Shown piece after piece: positions 11,961 to 22,560 of a DNA stretch of 64,000 nucleotides. The notes under the pieces were generated by a model. That model was not told the DNA's origin, searched no databases, and saw nothing but the letters and a program-made list of their open reading frames with translations. The stretch comes from Hyalella azteca. Its lineage: Eukaryota > Arthropoda > Malacostraca > Amphipoda > Hyalellidae. How positions within the stretch are numbered: position 1 is the stretch's first letter; every line of letters starts with the position of its first letter. The stretch is taken from assembly GCF_000764305.2 (NCBI RefSeq), contig NW_025944324.1, positions 186,001 through 250,000 on the forward strand, in the 5' to 3' direction. The position numbers and the translations under genes are program-made.

Positions 11961-12128
11961 ATAAGGAGCCAAATAAGATTCACAGAGTAGAGAGAATTTC
12001 AGTGAAGATCTAATCCTGCAATTTAGTTCAGGAGAGAGCATCATGTGTTGACGGAGGGCGGCCGACCCTCTATCATAACACAGCTCCTATTTGACGAAGG
12101 ATAACCGACAGCAGCAGCCTTAAAATTC

Positions 12129-12285
12129 ATGCCAGGATATATGGTTGGTATAGGATATATGGCCGGCGTAGGATATATGGTTGGGATAGGATATACAGTA
12201 GGTAAAGGATATATGGTTGGTATAGGATATATGGTTGGGATAGGATATATGGTTGGTATAGGATATATGGTTGGTATATCATGGG
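12129..12285. repeat. 18-bp minisatellite, ~9 copies
   Basis: The unit GGATATATGGTTGGTATA recurs with few changes. Because 18 is divisible by three, both strands stay open: the + strand reads a GYMVGI hexapeptide repeat and the - strand a YPIPTI repeat. No signal peptide or flanking coding sequence supports a protein. Confidence 0.95.
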
Positions 12286-12449
12286 AAAAGACAACACTCA
12301 CGAAATGCACTTCACTCTCTTGCCTGAGATATTACCTTCATTATAGGAATGGTCTAAAAATCTTAGGAATGGTCTAAAAATCTTTAATATAATGTCGCTA
12401 GTCTTTAAAATTATAAATTTTTTTAGACGAAACCTTGAAAACAAGTTTC

Positions 12450-12600
12450 AATAGTGAAATACTTGTCACAAATGGCCAATAACAATGTTTAATGCGACTG
12501 GAAGTAAAGGCAATGTTTGAAGTGATTTAAATTAAAAGGAATGTTTGTAGCGATTTAAATTGATGGGAATGTTTAACGGGATTCAAAATGATACAATAAT
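12450..12600. repeat. Degenerate ~37-bp repeat, four copies
   Basis: GGAATGTTTGTAGCGATTTA-like blocks recur around 12485, 12512, 12539 and 12570, each with a TTTAAAT/TTCAAA run. Confidence 0.55.
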
Positions 12601-13497
12601 TGCAGGAATTTATTTTCAAATCTGTATTCTTAGACATTCGGAAAAATTATTTAATTTTATATAAAGTAAAGAAAAAGCTAGAATCATCATTGAGGGAAAA
12701 AAATGACGAGGTATATTAGATAGTAATGTAAGAAAAAAAAGTTTACCGATAGAAGTCATTCATTATCACGTAGAAAATATATCTACCTCATTTTGGTAAA
12801 TTAAACAAGATAATGTAATTTCGGCATGTAATACGAGTTCATTAAACAAAACATATTTTCTCTTAAAATAAATTGAATACATCTAGTTGCAAAAACTACC
12901 TTTATTCGTATATTTATTTATTTAACAGTTCTCTTCAACATTAATCAGCTTAGAGCTTGTTTTTTTTTACAAGCCAATTAATATTACCCTACAGTGTTTC
13001 TATAAAAAAACTCCACTAATTCGTGAATCAAAATGCCAACACATTTCTAGAACACTTTTCTTCGTCCTACGTTAAACTGTAAAATTCTCTGGAAAACCTT
13101 GTTTTATTTGGACAACTGATATAAAAACAGCTGAAAAAACAAGTCTTTATATGTTATATGTTGATATTTTTCTTAATTAAACTGAATGAAAAATCTGTAG
13201 ACATGCGAGGCTCTCTGTCTACGTAATTATAGCGGATTTTAACACACGTGGCGTGACAATAAATTCCTAACAAACGATTTATTGTTTGTACATACAGTAG
13301 AGTTTTTATGTCGTTCAACGGACAAACGTTGAACATGTTTGTCTGTTGATATCGTGATACTTCCAACACTTAGATCTTCAGAAATGTTGACTCTGGACCA
13401 ATTTACGCGAATTGGAAAAGCAGATAAATGTCCGTATATATGCGTGATATACAACTGTTGCTCGGCGAAAATACATAGTAGCAATAACTGAATGTTA
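12601..13497. other. Intergenic sequence, nothing recognised
   Basis: AT-rich; the short open frames on the minus strand (13154-13484) have no recognisable domain. Confidence 0.5.
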
Positions 13498-13800
13498 ATG
13501 AAAATGAGAAGAGATAATGAATGTGTTATTTCAGATCCTATATTGTTTATGATTTTTAGAAAATGAGAAGAGATAATGAATGTGTTATTTTAGATCCTAT
13601 ATTGTTTATGATTTTTAGAAAATGAGAAGAGATAATGAATGTGTTATTTCAGATCCTATATTGTTTATGATTTTTAGAAAATGAGAAGGGAAAATGAATG
13701 TGTTTTTTAGATCCTATGTTTTTTTTATGATTTATAGAAAATGAGAAGGGATAATAAATGTGTTATTTTAGATCCTGTGAACATTGTTTATAATTTTTAG
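13498..13800. repeat. ~60-bp tandem array, five copies
   Basis: The unit AAAATGAGAAGAGATAATGA plus ATGTGTTATTTCAGATCCTA and TATTGTTTATGATTTTTAG begins near 13500, 13560, 13619, 13678 and 13738. The first three copies are almost identical; the last two diverge. Confidence 0.95.
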
Positions 13801-15257
13801 AAAACAAATTACAAGTATGTTTTAGATGAGCATAGGTAGAGAATTTTTGTTAGAAGTAAATTGACTTGAAGACGTTGTTACTTTATAACAACCATTTTTA
13901 GCCCGAGAACAATTCTCGATTATATGTTTAATTACAATATAATTCTTTATTTTATTTATACTGATTGATATTCAAAATTATACGTTAAAAATTACGGTAT
14001 GCAGAAATCTGGCGAATTTTTGCCCCTCTATGTTTAGTATTTAGCAAGGGACGAACAAATTGTAACCGAATCCTGTTTTTCACCATATGTACCGATAAAG
14101 TGTATTTGGTCATTAAATATCAAACTTTACACAGCTGTTGCACCCATTAATCTTTCCATAGGTAGCACGGAAAAAAGCTATTACTTGAGAAATTCTCACG
14201 GAATGCGGCAAAAAAGACACACTGAAATCGATATTACTGAGATTAGAAAGTTCCCTATGACTTTAATCTTCTTTAATGTGACTGAAATAATTTTTCAATG
14301 AATTAAGTCGTAAGAATTTAGTAGTAGCAATTATATGTATAAAATGGAAGTCACTATCAATCTAAATGATCTTGAATATACTATTGAAAAATGTGCAATT
14401 AAATAAAATCTTGGCTGATTGTAGTAAAAATTATTATTATTATTATTATTCATTATTTTATCATAAAAAACATTGATATGGCAGCGTCATGCGAGTGTCT
14501 ATGATGTGCATCTATTGTGAAGTACTCTTGAAATAATAATAATAATAATTTCAAAAAATTTCCATGGACGAAAACGGTTTAAATTCAACATAGATGCTTT
14601 CTTGTTTCAAGATGAAAGTCGAGCATGGAATCGCAGTTTCCTGTTTGAAGTTGTGATATTTTTTATTAAAACTAATATTTGTGTATGGTGGGCAATTCCC
14701 CTAAAGTTTCTTCAACTACGAGATAAAGTTACCATATAAATCAGTTTTTTTTGCGTATAATGACAAGCAACTCTTCGTATAGCGCGCCTCAGAATCGGTA
14801 ATCTCTTCCAAAATCCAGCTATTCACAAATCATTTGAAATTGTTTATATTTTATTTATTTATTTTTATGTTTTTTATATTTTATTTTTTGATATCTTTTA
14901 ATATATGTAACTTTTAATAACAAGTAATTTTTCGTGTAATTTTATGTGACGAATGAAAGCTAATTTTTTATGCCACTAAATTCTTATGACACTCGATAAG
15001 TTCTGCTTCATCGATAGAATTAGATTCCGTCGAAAAAAAATAGATCAATATTTTATGTCAAATTTGCTTTAGGAACATTCATGTGCAATCATGTATAATG
15101 TTCTTAGAAAAAATGGACTAAAATGTTGGTGATTAATTTACTTTCATCATAATAAAAAAAAATTGCAGCAAATTGATCACTCGAATTCTTATCTTCAACG
15201 ATTCTTATCACAACGGAATGGCGCGGCGCTACGAAGACGCACGCGAGTTTTCATTTT
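13801..15257. other. Intergenic sequence with short ATT/AAT microsatellites
   Basis: Contains (ATT)n near 14430-14450 and (AAT)n near 14535-14549. Nothing else is recognised. Confidence 0.5.
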
Positions 15258-15415
15258 GAATAGCGGGGGTGCGGGATGAGGGCTGACGTCGCCGGTGTAG
15301 GGCGGCGGGGGTGCGGGATGAGGGCTGACGTCGCCGGTGTAGGGCGGCGGGGGTGCGGGATGAGGGCTGACGTCGTCGGTGTAGGGCGGCGGGGGTGCGG
15401 GATGACGTCGCCGGT
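15258..15415. repeat. GC-rich 42-bp minisatellite, ~3.7 copies, each with TGACGTC
   Basis: The unit is GGGATGAGGGCTGACGTCGC plus CGGTGTAGGGCGGCGGGGGTGC. It stands out as strongly GC-rich in an AT-rich region. Each unit has a TGACGTC word (CRE-like core) and a G-rich run. The 42-bp length keeps frames open on both strands; no real protein is supported. Confidence 0.95.
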
Positions 15416-15469
15416 GTTATTCCAAGTCATTGATCGCGTCACGGACGCCATGAGAGGAGAGAGGGGAGA

Positions 15470-15548
15470 GTTAGAGGGGAAAAGTGAGTGAGGGGAAAAG
15501 AGGGGAGAGAGGGGAGAGAGGGAAGAGAAAGGAGTGAGAGGGAAAGCG
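15470..15548. repeat. Purine-rich GAGAGGGG tract
   Basis: A nearly pure A/G run of imperfect GAGAGGGGA repeats follows the 42-bp GC-rich array. Confidence 0.8.
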
Positions 15549-15835
15549 ATAGCTGAAGAAGAAGTTCATAACCTTATCCCGCCATAACCTTATCACTCTT
15601 CAATGACCATATCATAGTTTGCACATCTCAGTTGCCACTTCTCTTAGTTATTAATTTATATTCATATATTATTATTCAATACATTCAGTGATAAAAGTCT
15701 GGCAAGACTGCTCTTATAATTCAAATTAAACATTTAAAAAATGTTTAAACCAAATATAAGAATTTTGCAGCGTGAATTTGTACAGCAAGTTGCTGAAACA
15801 TAACCCGTGAACAGTTAAAAATATTCACTCATAGC

Positions 15836-15968
15836 ATAATAATAATAATAAATAATAATAATAATAATAAAAATAATATTAATAATAATAATAAATTATT
15901 AATGATAATAATAATAATAATATTAATAATAATAATCATAATAATAATAACAATAATAATAATAATAC
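15836..15968. repeat. (AAT)n microsatellite, ~130 bp
   Basis: Long imperfect AAT/ATA run; the poly-isoleucine frame on the minus strand is an artefact of it. Confidence 0.95.
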
Positions 15969-16139
15969 TTTTTTGTGACATCAATTCCGAAGCTAACTTA
16001 ATACAGGCCTGCAATTCTTCATTGCCTAAATTTAGCGCTAAATTCGAAGCAGGCCGTAAACGTCTTAATTAATGAAGGAAGTCCATAATTGCCTGTTTCC
16101 TACCGTCTAGACCTGACCATTAATTAAGAGGTCTGTATT

Positions 16140-16950
16140 AGCGGTGGTGGCCTGTCGGTAGCGAATCGTATCCACGATACCGCTGGACTAATTTCAGTAA
16201 ATACCGTTCGTGTATCGCACTTCATATATCGTATCCATGATACCGCTGGACTAATTTCAGTAAATACCGTTCGTGTATCGCACTTCATATATTGTATCCA
16301 TGATACCGCTGGACTAATTTCAGTAAATACCGTTTGTATTTCGCCCCTCATATATCGTATATACGATACTGCTAGACCGACTTCAGTAACTACCATTGTG
16401 TATCGCACTTCGAAAATCGTATCTATGATACCGCGGGACTAACTTAAGTAACCATCGTTTGTGTATCGCACTTCTTATATCTTATCTACGATACCGCTGG
16501 ACTAACTTTAAGTAACCATCGTTTGTGTATCGCACCTCAAGTATCGTATCTACGATACTACTGGAAAAACATATATGCTGGATACCGCTTCAGTACCTAT
16601 ATAGCATTTGTGTATCGCACTTCACGTATCGTATCTACGATCATGCTGAAAAAATATATATGCTGGATACCGTTGCAGTAACTACCACTTGTGTATCGCA
16701 GTTCTAAATAATATTGTACCTACGATGCTGGTGGAAAAATATATATGTTGGATACCGCTTCAGTAACTACCATTTGTGTATCGCCCGTCATGGATCATAT
16801 CCACGATACAGCTGGAGCAATTTCAATAAATACGCTATTTGCGCATCGCACATCACAGGCAGGATCCACGGTACCGCTGGACCAACTTCACCAAATACAC
16901 CATTTGTGTATCGCACATCACTGATCCACAGGAGTTTCGATCGAACGAGC
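16140..16950. repeat. 63-bp tandem array, ~13 copies
   Basis: The unit contains CGTATCCATGATACCGCTGG, ACTAATTTCAGTAAATACCG and TTCGTGTATCGCACTTCATA. Early copies (16176, 16239, 16302) are nearly identical; 3' copies carry insertions such as AAAAACATATATGCTGGATA. With a 63-bp unit, frames of 60-94 aa stay open on both strands and repeat every 21 residues. Short palindromes (CGTATC/GATACG) occur in each unit. Confidence 0.95.
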
Positions 16951-17743
16951 CAGGTATCGTAGTATCAAAGAGGAGGGACTTCGTGTTAGGCAGAAAACTT
17001 TATGATGTGAGAAAATATCTTTTTGAATTGCCTCGCATACAACAGTTTTGGAACCACTATTTAAAAATAATAGTTTTCATACTATAACGAAAAATCGCGA
17101 TAATCTAAAATTTTCCCGAAGAATGGAAATCCAAGCAAAGCTTATACAGCAGCAAAGAACCAAATTTGATAATGCGGATGACTCATCAATTAAAGGCAAG
17201 CATTTAATTTCAATTGTGTATTTTTTGAAATTGTGTCTCTTAAATAAATATGGTAGTATTTATTAAAGAAACTGAATAATTATCGTCTGCATATATACTC
17301 ATGATGCACTACTGTACTGGGTGTGCGCAAAATTGTATACTAGTTAGTATGTTCTCTATAACTGTAAATGCTTACCAATAAGATTACATAGCATGGAAAG
17401 CCTTTATAAATTAATTCATGCAATCGAAAATTAATAGCATCATTTTTCGTCCATTTTCCAGTGCGTTGGTAAATTTCCATGAGGCAACGTTCCTCAATGC
17501 AGAGACCACACAACACTGATATTGTTTACTTTACCATTTGTTGATTGTCGATAACTTTTTAAATTATTTCTTCGGTTGTGAGGGAAAAATGTTGTTCCCA
17601 TGATCATTACCCACGATTCTGAGTGTTCGTAATATGATCTTTGTATTCAGCGAGTTACAGAAACACGCATCGATAGTGCTTAACGTATAAATTCAATTGC
17701 CTCTCCTTTCCTCTCACTGCAAAGAAAGGGAGGGGGGGGGGCA
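16951..17743. other. Intergenic sequence, weak open frames
   Basis: Two overlapping + strand frames (to 17087 and 17048-17266) pass from the array into unique sequence. They contain a lysine/arginine-rich stretch but no family that I recognise and no clear splice context. Confidence 0.35.
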
Positions 17744-17904
17744 ATTTTTAGCGCAATTTCCCATTTCTGAAAAAAAGGCGCTATTGTGCTCGCCATGTCC
17801 TTCCGTCTGTCTGTCCGTCCATCTGTCCGTGACTTCACGTATTCGTCGACGAGAAAATGCGCACTCTGTCACTCACTGCAGTGAGTACTGAGTTATATTT
17901 TTAC
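17744..17904 (+). mobile_element. Foldback element with internal GTCCGTCT repeat, copy 1
   Basis: Begins TTTAGCGCAATTTCCCATTT and continues GGCGCTATTGTGCTCGCCAT, a (GTCC/GTCT)n run, GAGAAAATGCGCACTCTGTC and ACTGCAGTGAGTACTGAGTT. The terminal GCGCATTTTCTC-like words are inverted relative to each other, so the copy can fold back. Copies 2 and 3 lie at 18131-18278 (+) and 19255-19426 (-). Confidence 0.65.
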
Positions 17905-18130
17905 AACATTGTCAGACTCGGCCAGAGCTGCCCCGGATACGGGGCAGGCCCTAATACGTACCGCTCAACGGCCGCCAGAGTCGCGACCAGACTCTCGTAT
18001 ACTGTCGTCTGACCAGGGATCAAATGTTGACTAAAAAGCTGACATTGAGAAGCTGATTTACGTGCTTCCCGAGTCCTAGGCGTTCCCTGTTTCAGAGTCG
18101 CTCCCGGTTCTAAATATTGTTATGGTCATC
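17905..18130. other. GC-richer spacer between foldback copies
   Basis: Contains GCCAGAGCTGCCCCGGATAC with a short CCCCG/CGGGG hairpin. No gene is recognised. It shares loose similarity with GC-rich sequence near 10410. Confidence 0.3.
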
Positions 18131-18278
18131 TTTTTAGCGCTTTTTCTCATTCATGGAAAAAAGGCGCTATTGTGCTCGTCATGTCCGTCCGTCTGTCTGT
18201 CCGTGCCTTCACGTCACGGACGGACGAGAAAATGCGCACTCTGTCTATCACTGCAGTGAGTACAGAGTTATATTTTTT
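18131..18278 (+). mobile_element. Foldback element, copy 2
   Basis: TTTTTAGCGCTTTTTCTCAT, AAGGCGCTATTGTGCTCGTC, a GTCCGTCC/GTCTGTCT run and GAGAAAATGCGCACTCTGTC match copy 1 in order and orientation. The copy is slightly shorter because the internal microsatellite is shorter. Confidence 0.65.
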
Positions 18279-18648
18279 TAGTAATCGTTTGTTATCTCTC
18301 CCTCATATTTCACAATTAATACTTTAATTATTTGATTACATTTAGTTTGTTTAACATAAAGACTTCATTCACGTAATAGACACGACAGGAAAATTTCTTT
18401 TTCAGTCTCCGGAATTTTATTAGTCAGAATTTCATTGGTCAGATAAATGTCAGCCAGAATTTTGTTGGCCAGACTCTGGCTAACAGACGCCGTGACCAGT
18501 CCCATTATAATGTTTCTATGCAAGGCTCAGCAGGGGATGCTTCAAACTTGTTAAAGTCGCCACAAGCTCTGCCGCTAAACTGACCAACTAACCTAGCCCT
18601 GCCACACTTAATGGCACTCTAACGAACCACACCAAATTGCCTGCTCTT
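18279..18648. other. Intergenic sequence
   Basis: Contains three loosely repeated TTGGTCAGAATTT-type words near 18420-18480. No gene is recognised. Confidence 0.4.
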
Positions 18649-19200
18649 CCTACATGCGTACATGTGTACGCAATGAGATGAATCTTATTACACTTCCTAC
18701 GCGACTGTGTACACGTGTTCTAAACGAATCATATTATACTTCTTACGGGACTGTGTACACGTGCACGTCAAGAATCATATTACACTGCTTGCATGTGTAC
18801 TTAGCGAAGTATATTACACCTCCTATATATGTACACGTGTACGTAACGAATCATATTACACTTCCAACGCGACTGTGTACATGTGTAAGTTACGAATCAT
18901 ATTACACTTCCTATGCGATTGTGCATACGTGTACGTTCGGAATCATATTACACTTCCTACATGTGTACGTACACGTCTACGTAACGAATCGTATTACACT
19001 TCCTACAAGTGTACACGTGTACGTAAATAATCACATTACACTTCCTATGCGGCTGTGTACACATGTAAGTATCACTTCATATCTCACTTCCTACATGAAT
19101 GTGTCCAAGTGTACAAAGATCTTCATCTTCCACTTTCTACGCGGCAGTGTACAAGTGTATGCATTGCTTTCTTTTACACTTCCTACGCGGTTGTTTGCTC
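18649..19200. repeat. ~45-76-bp tandem array around TGTGTACACGTGTACGT
   Basis: Units contain CACTTCCTACGCGACTGTGT, ACACGTGTACGTAACGAATC and ATATTA. Unit length varies because some copies lack the GCGACTGTGTAC part. The palindrome GTACACGTGTAC recurs. Frames of 188, 107 and 76 aa are open through it in different phases and show Thr/Tyr/His-rich degenerate repeats, so they are probably not genes. Confidence 0.9.
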
Positions 19201-19254
19201 TTTCTATTGGCTTATTGTAAACCAAAAAGGTAAAATCCTGATAAATTCAATCAT

Positions 19255-19426
19255 AAAAAATGTAACTCAGTACTTACTGCAGTGAGTGACAGAGAGCGCA
19301 TTTTCTCGTCGACGAAAACTTGAGGTCACGGACAGACGGACGGACAGACGGACAAGCAGACAGACAGACGGACATGGCGAGCACAATAGTGCATTTTTTC
19401 CATAAATGAGAAAATGCGCTAAAAAT
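19255..19426 (-). mobile_element. Foldback element, copy 3 (inverted)
   Basis: The reverse complement carries TTTTTAGCGCATTTTCTCAT, GTGCTCGCCATGTCCGTCTG, a long GTCTGTCC run, GAGAAAATGCGCTCTCTGTC and ACTGCAGTAAGTACTGAGTT. It faces copies 1 and 2, so copies 2 and 3 flank the 18.65-19.2-kb array as an inverted pair. Confidence 0.65.
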
Positions 19427-19911
19427 GCAATATCGCGTTCAAAGTTTGCATTCTCTTGTGCTTTCATTCAATTGTACTCATAGATTCAGTCACAAGTTTT
19501 GTTTTTAGATTTGCAAGCGTTGAATTATTCATATATGAGTCTTAAAATCGAAATCCGACCATGCAGATTTTTTCGGTTACTGTGAAATAATATTTTAGCT
19601 TCAGACAAGGCTTCATGGCAAATTTTACGAAATTTCTTTCCCTGTTTTTTTTTCTTATAGATGATTTTTATGCGCAACACAGCAAATTAAATGATTGAAC
19701 TTTTTTTTATAAAAAAACAAAAAAAAAAAATCGCCACGTAATTATAGGACACCATTTTGACGTAATTATAGGAACCTTTATTCGTATTTTCGTCGTTTCT
19801 GGGATCGAAATAATATAAATTTTATTGATAATTTCAGAGCACTGCATAAAAGAGCAGATGGGAAAAAAAATCATGCAAGCAGACGGTTTATCAAAAAATT
19901 CGTAATTGAGC
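19427..19911. other. Intergenic sequence, nothing recognised
   Basis: AT-rich with poly-A/T. A 70-aa minus-strand frame has no recognised feature. Confidence 0.5.
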
Positions 19912-20290
19912 TTCATCATCGATTCAATGAATGCAAGTCCTCATTTTAGTGTATTTTTGTTTATTGAAAATTTATAATAGAGCTTGACAATCAATTGAGT
20001 GAATACAATTACTAATTTCAGTGAACTTTTGTTTATTGAAAATTTAAAATAGAGCTTGACAATCAATTGAGTGAATACAATTACTAATTTCAGTGAACTT
20101 TTGTTTATTGAAAATTTATAATAGAACTTGACAATAAACGAGTGAATACAAGTTCTAATTTCAGTGTATTTTTGTTTATTGAAAATTCATAGTAGAGCTT
20201 GATCATCAATTGAGTGAATGCAAGTCCTAATTTTAGTGTAATTTTATTTATTGAATATTTAAAATAAAGCATGACAATCAAATAAGTCAT
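19912..20290. repeat. 72-bp tandem array, five copies
   Basis: CTAATTTCAGTGAACTTTTG, TTTATTGAAAATTTAAAATA and GAGCTTGACAATCAATTGAG recur; TTTGTTTATTG lies near 19956, 20028, 20099, 20171 and 20243. Copies 2 and 3 are nearly identical. Confidence 0.95.
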
Positions 20291-20499
20291 CCTCATTTCC
20301 TGCCACTGAAGCTGCGGTAAACTAAGACGTTGAACAGGAAGTGGCCGAAGGATTTTCAATTGTTCCTTCGAGAGGACACATTTGTGTCATTAAGGACTTG
20401 CTGCCTTTTACCTACACAGACCATAAAATTAAGCCGTTTAGTCAAGGTAAACCACATAGCAGCTCGTGTACTACATGCAATTGAGAAAAAAATGAAGGA

Positions 20500-20800
20500 A
20501 AAATTTAAAGCAAGAATAAAACGGCAAAAATAGACAAACTGGCAGAGACTCCCTTTATTTTTGAAGCGTTTTGGGTTTCACGAAAAATGTTGCTCATTTT
20601 TTTCATGCTACTGTCATTACTTTTGCTGATGTTCTAGCAAAAAAAAAAAAAAAACCTTAAAGCAAGACAAAAATGCCAAAATAGATAGACTGGCAGACAC
20701 TACATGTATTTTTCTTGCGTTTTGGGTTTCATTTTAATGTTGTTCATTTCATTTTTTCGTGCTACCGTCATTGCTTTTAAAGCTGTTTTTGCGAACTCTA
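20500..20800. repeat. Direct duplication, ~155-bp unit, two copies
   Basis: AAAGCAAGAATAAAACGGCA, ACTGGCAGAGACTCC, GCGTTTTGGGTTTCA and TGCTACTGTCATTACTTTT occur in the same order in both halves (from about 20508 and about 20659). Confidence 0.85.
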
Positions 20801-22050
20801 ACTTTCGTCCAATAAGAGGAGCTGATTAAAGTTTAATTATATCGTTAGCTGAGAAGCTTAATTATGATATTCGATGAATAAGTATTTGTAGAGAAAACTT
20901 TTATTTGAATGGCTTTTTGATGCCGTTGAAAGAATTCAAACATACATATTAGCCTACATTTTTATTAAAGGTAAAACAGATTACGTAAATTTCAGGCGGA
21001 GACTGCTGAGGTGGTAAGACGAAGTATTTTCCGCGAAATTTCACTTATTTTCACATGTATATGCAATGATAGATTCGCAGGCATCACTCTGACTCGTGAG
21101 TTGAATGTTGAATCATTGTTCATAGATTCTCTTTCGGCAACTTCAGGCGCTAAATTTATTTAGACTTCACGCGCTAAATTCATTTAGACTTTTACCTTTT
21201 GAGTTTTGATAACTTTTTAAACTTACCTTATGAGTTTACCTTGTAATATATTAATATTAATCTCGATCAGTTCAATTTTCCGGCGAGAAAAATGAAATTT
21301 ATCAATTTCATTTTTCGTCTTAATGAAGTGTATGTTTTTATCTGTTCTAAATTAACATCAAGTACTGATCATGGTATTACAATGCGATAATTGATGGTAA
21401 TAATGAACGAAAAGACGTAATTTGTTGTCCCAAATTATCAATTTTGAGCTTGTATTATGGAGCTATCAATGATTTAATTGTGCCCAGTACATTATGTTTG
21501 TCCCAAATTGAATTGTCATAATAATATAGTTTTCACTAGGAAATTCCGAATTGAAATTGCTTATATATCTTACTCCTATACTACATGCATTTTAACACAA
21601 TTAATTAATATAGAAATATATTTTAATGAAAAATGATACATGGTTTTTGTAATGATATTCTACAGCAGTTAAGAATGAATTTAGCCACAACTAATTAGCA
21701 ATGATATGCTTTTTTATATGATTTTAAATCGGAATGTTAAAGTATTAAAATGTACATTTTCCAACTAATAATTAACACTGAATTATCGTTTCTACTGAGA
21801 AATAACACGGCTGATTTCTTGTTGATATTGTACCGTTAAGAAATTTGTAATACCCAGTAATTAATTGGCCTGGACATACCGTTCTAACTGAGGAATCACA
21901 CTGCTGAGTCTATACTTATAGTTTTCTATATCCAAATTTGTATTATACTCCAATTATATGGCTTGATTTTATTGGTTAATAACCAATTAATTAATTTTTA
22001 CTGAAAAATTCACGCATAATCTCATATAGATATTTTAGTTAAATAATAAT
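20801..22050. other. Intergenic sequence, nothing firm
   Basis: AT-rich. Around 21780-22010 weak TACTGAGAAAT blocks look like decayed relatives of the array that follows. Confidence 0.45.
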
Positions 22051-22054
22051 TATT

Positions 22055-22560
22055 TTTTTTAAACCTGAGGCTACTCAGTGAAGTAGTTCGTGGTTGCGTC
22101 TGCTTGATAGGGATTGAAAATACGCTGATTTATATTGATATCTTTCTCTATTCAAATTTATACAATCAAAAAATTAATTGGAATGAAAATAGCACTTTTA
22201 CTGAGAAATGTAATTTATACATAATTTTTAAGATATATTTCAACACCAGTGCCTAAAAAATGCAGAATGCCTTGAAAACCAAAGGCTACTCAGTGAAGTA
22301 GTTCGTGGTTGGGTTCGCTTGATACGTTGAGAAATACGCTGGTTTAATATTGATATTTTACTCTATTAAAATATGAATAATCATCAACAAATTCACATGA
22401 AAATACCGCTTTTACTGAGAAATTCACGCATAATTTTTTAGAGATATTTTAACACCAGCGTCCATAACTTAACGAATGCCCTAAAAACCAAAGGCTACTC
22501 AGTGAAGTAGTTCGTGGTTGCGTCCGCTTGATAGGGTGTGAAAATACGCGTCTGTGGTGA
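22055..22560. repeat. ~210-bp repeat, three copies, each with a conserved two-stem hairpin
   Basis: Copies begin near 22062, 22277 and 22486. The most conserved part reads AACCAAAGGCTACTCAGTGA then AGTAGTTCGTGGTTG. It pairs as AACC(A)/(T)GGTT outside and CTACT/AGTAG inside with a CAGTGA loop. The AT-rich remainder of each unit (with CTTTTACTGAGAAAT and TTTTAACACCAG) is more diverged. Conservation of the hairpin relative to the rest suggests a structured core or a transposon end. Confidence 0.8.

Noticed and set aside
12041..12377. Open frames of 82-89 aa on both strands with hexapeptide repeats
   Set aside because: Produced by an 18-bp minisatellite; both strands are open at once, with no signal peptide, splice context or flanking coding sequence.
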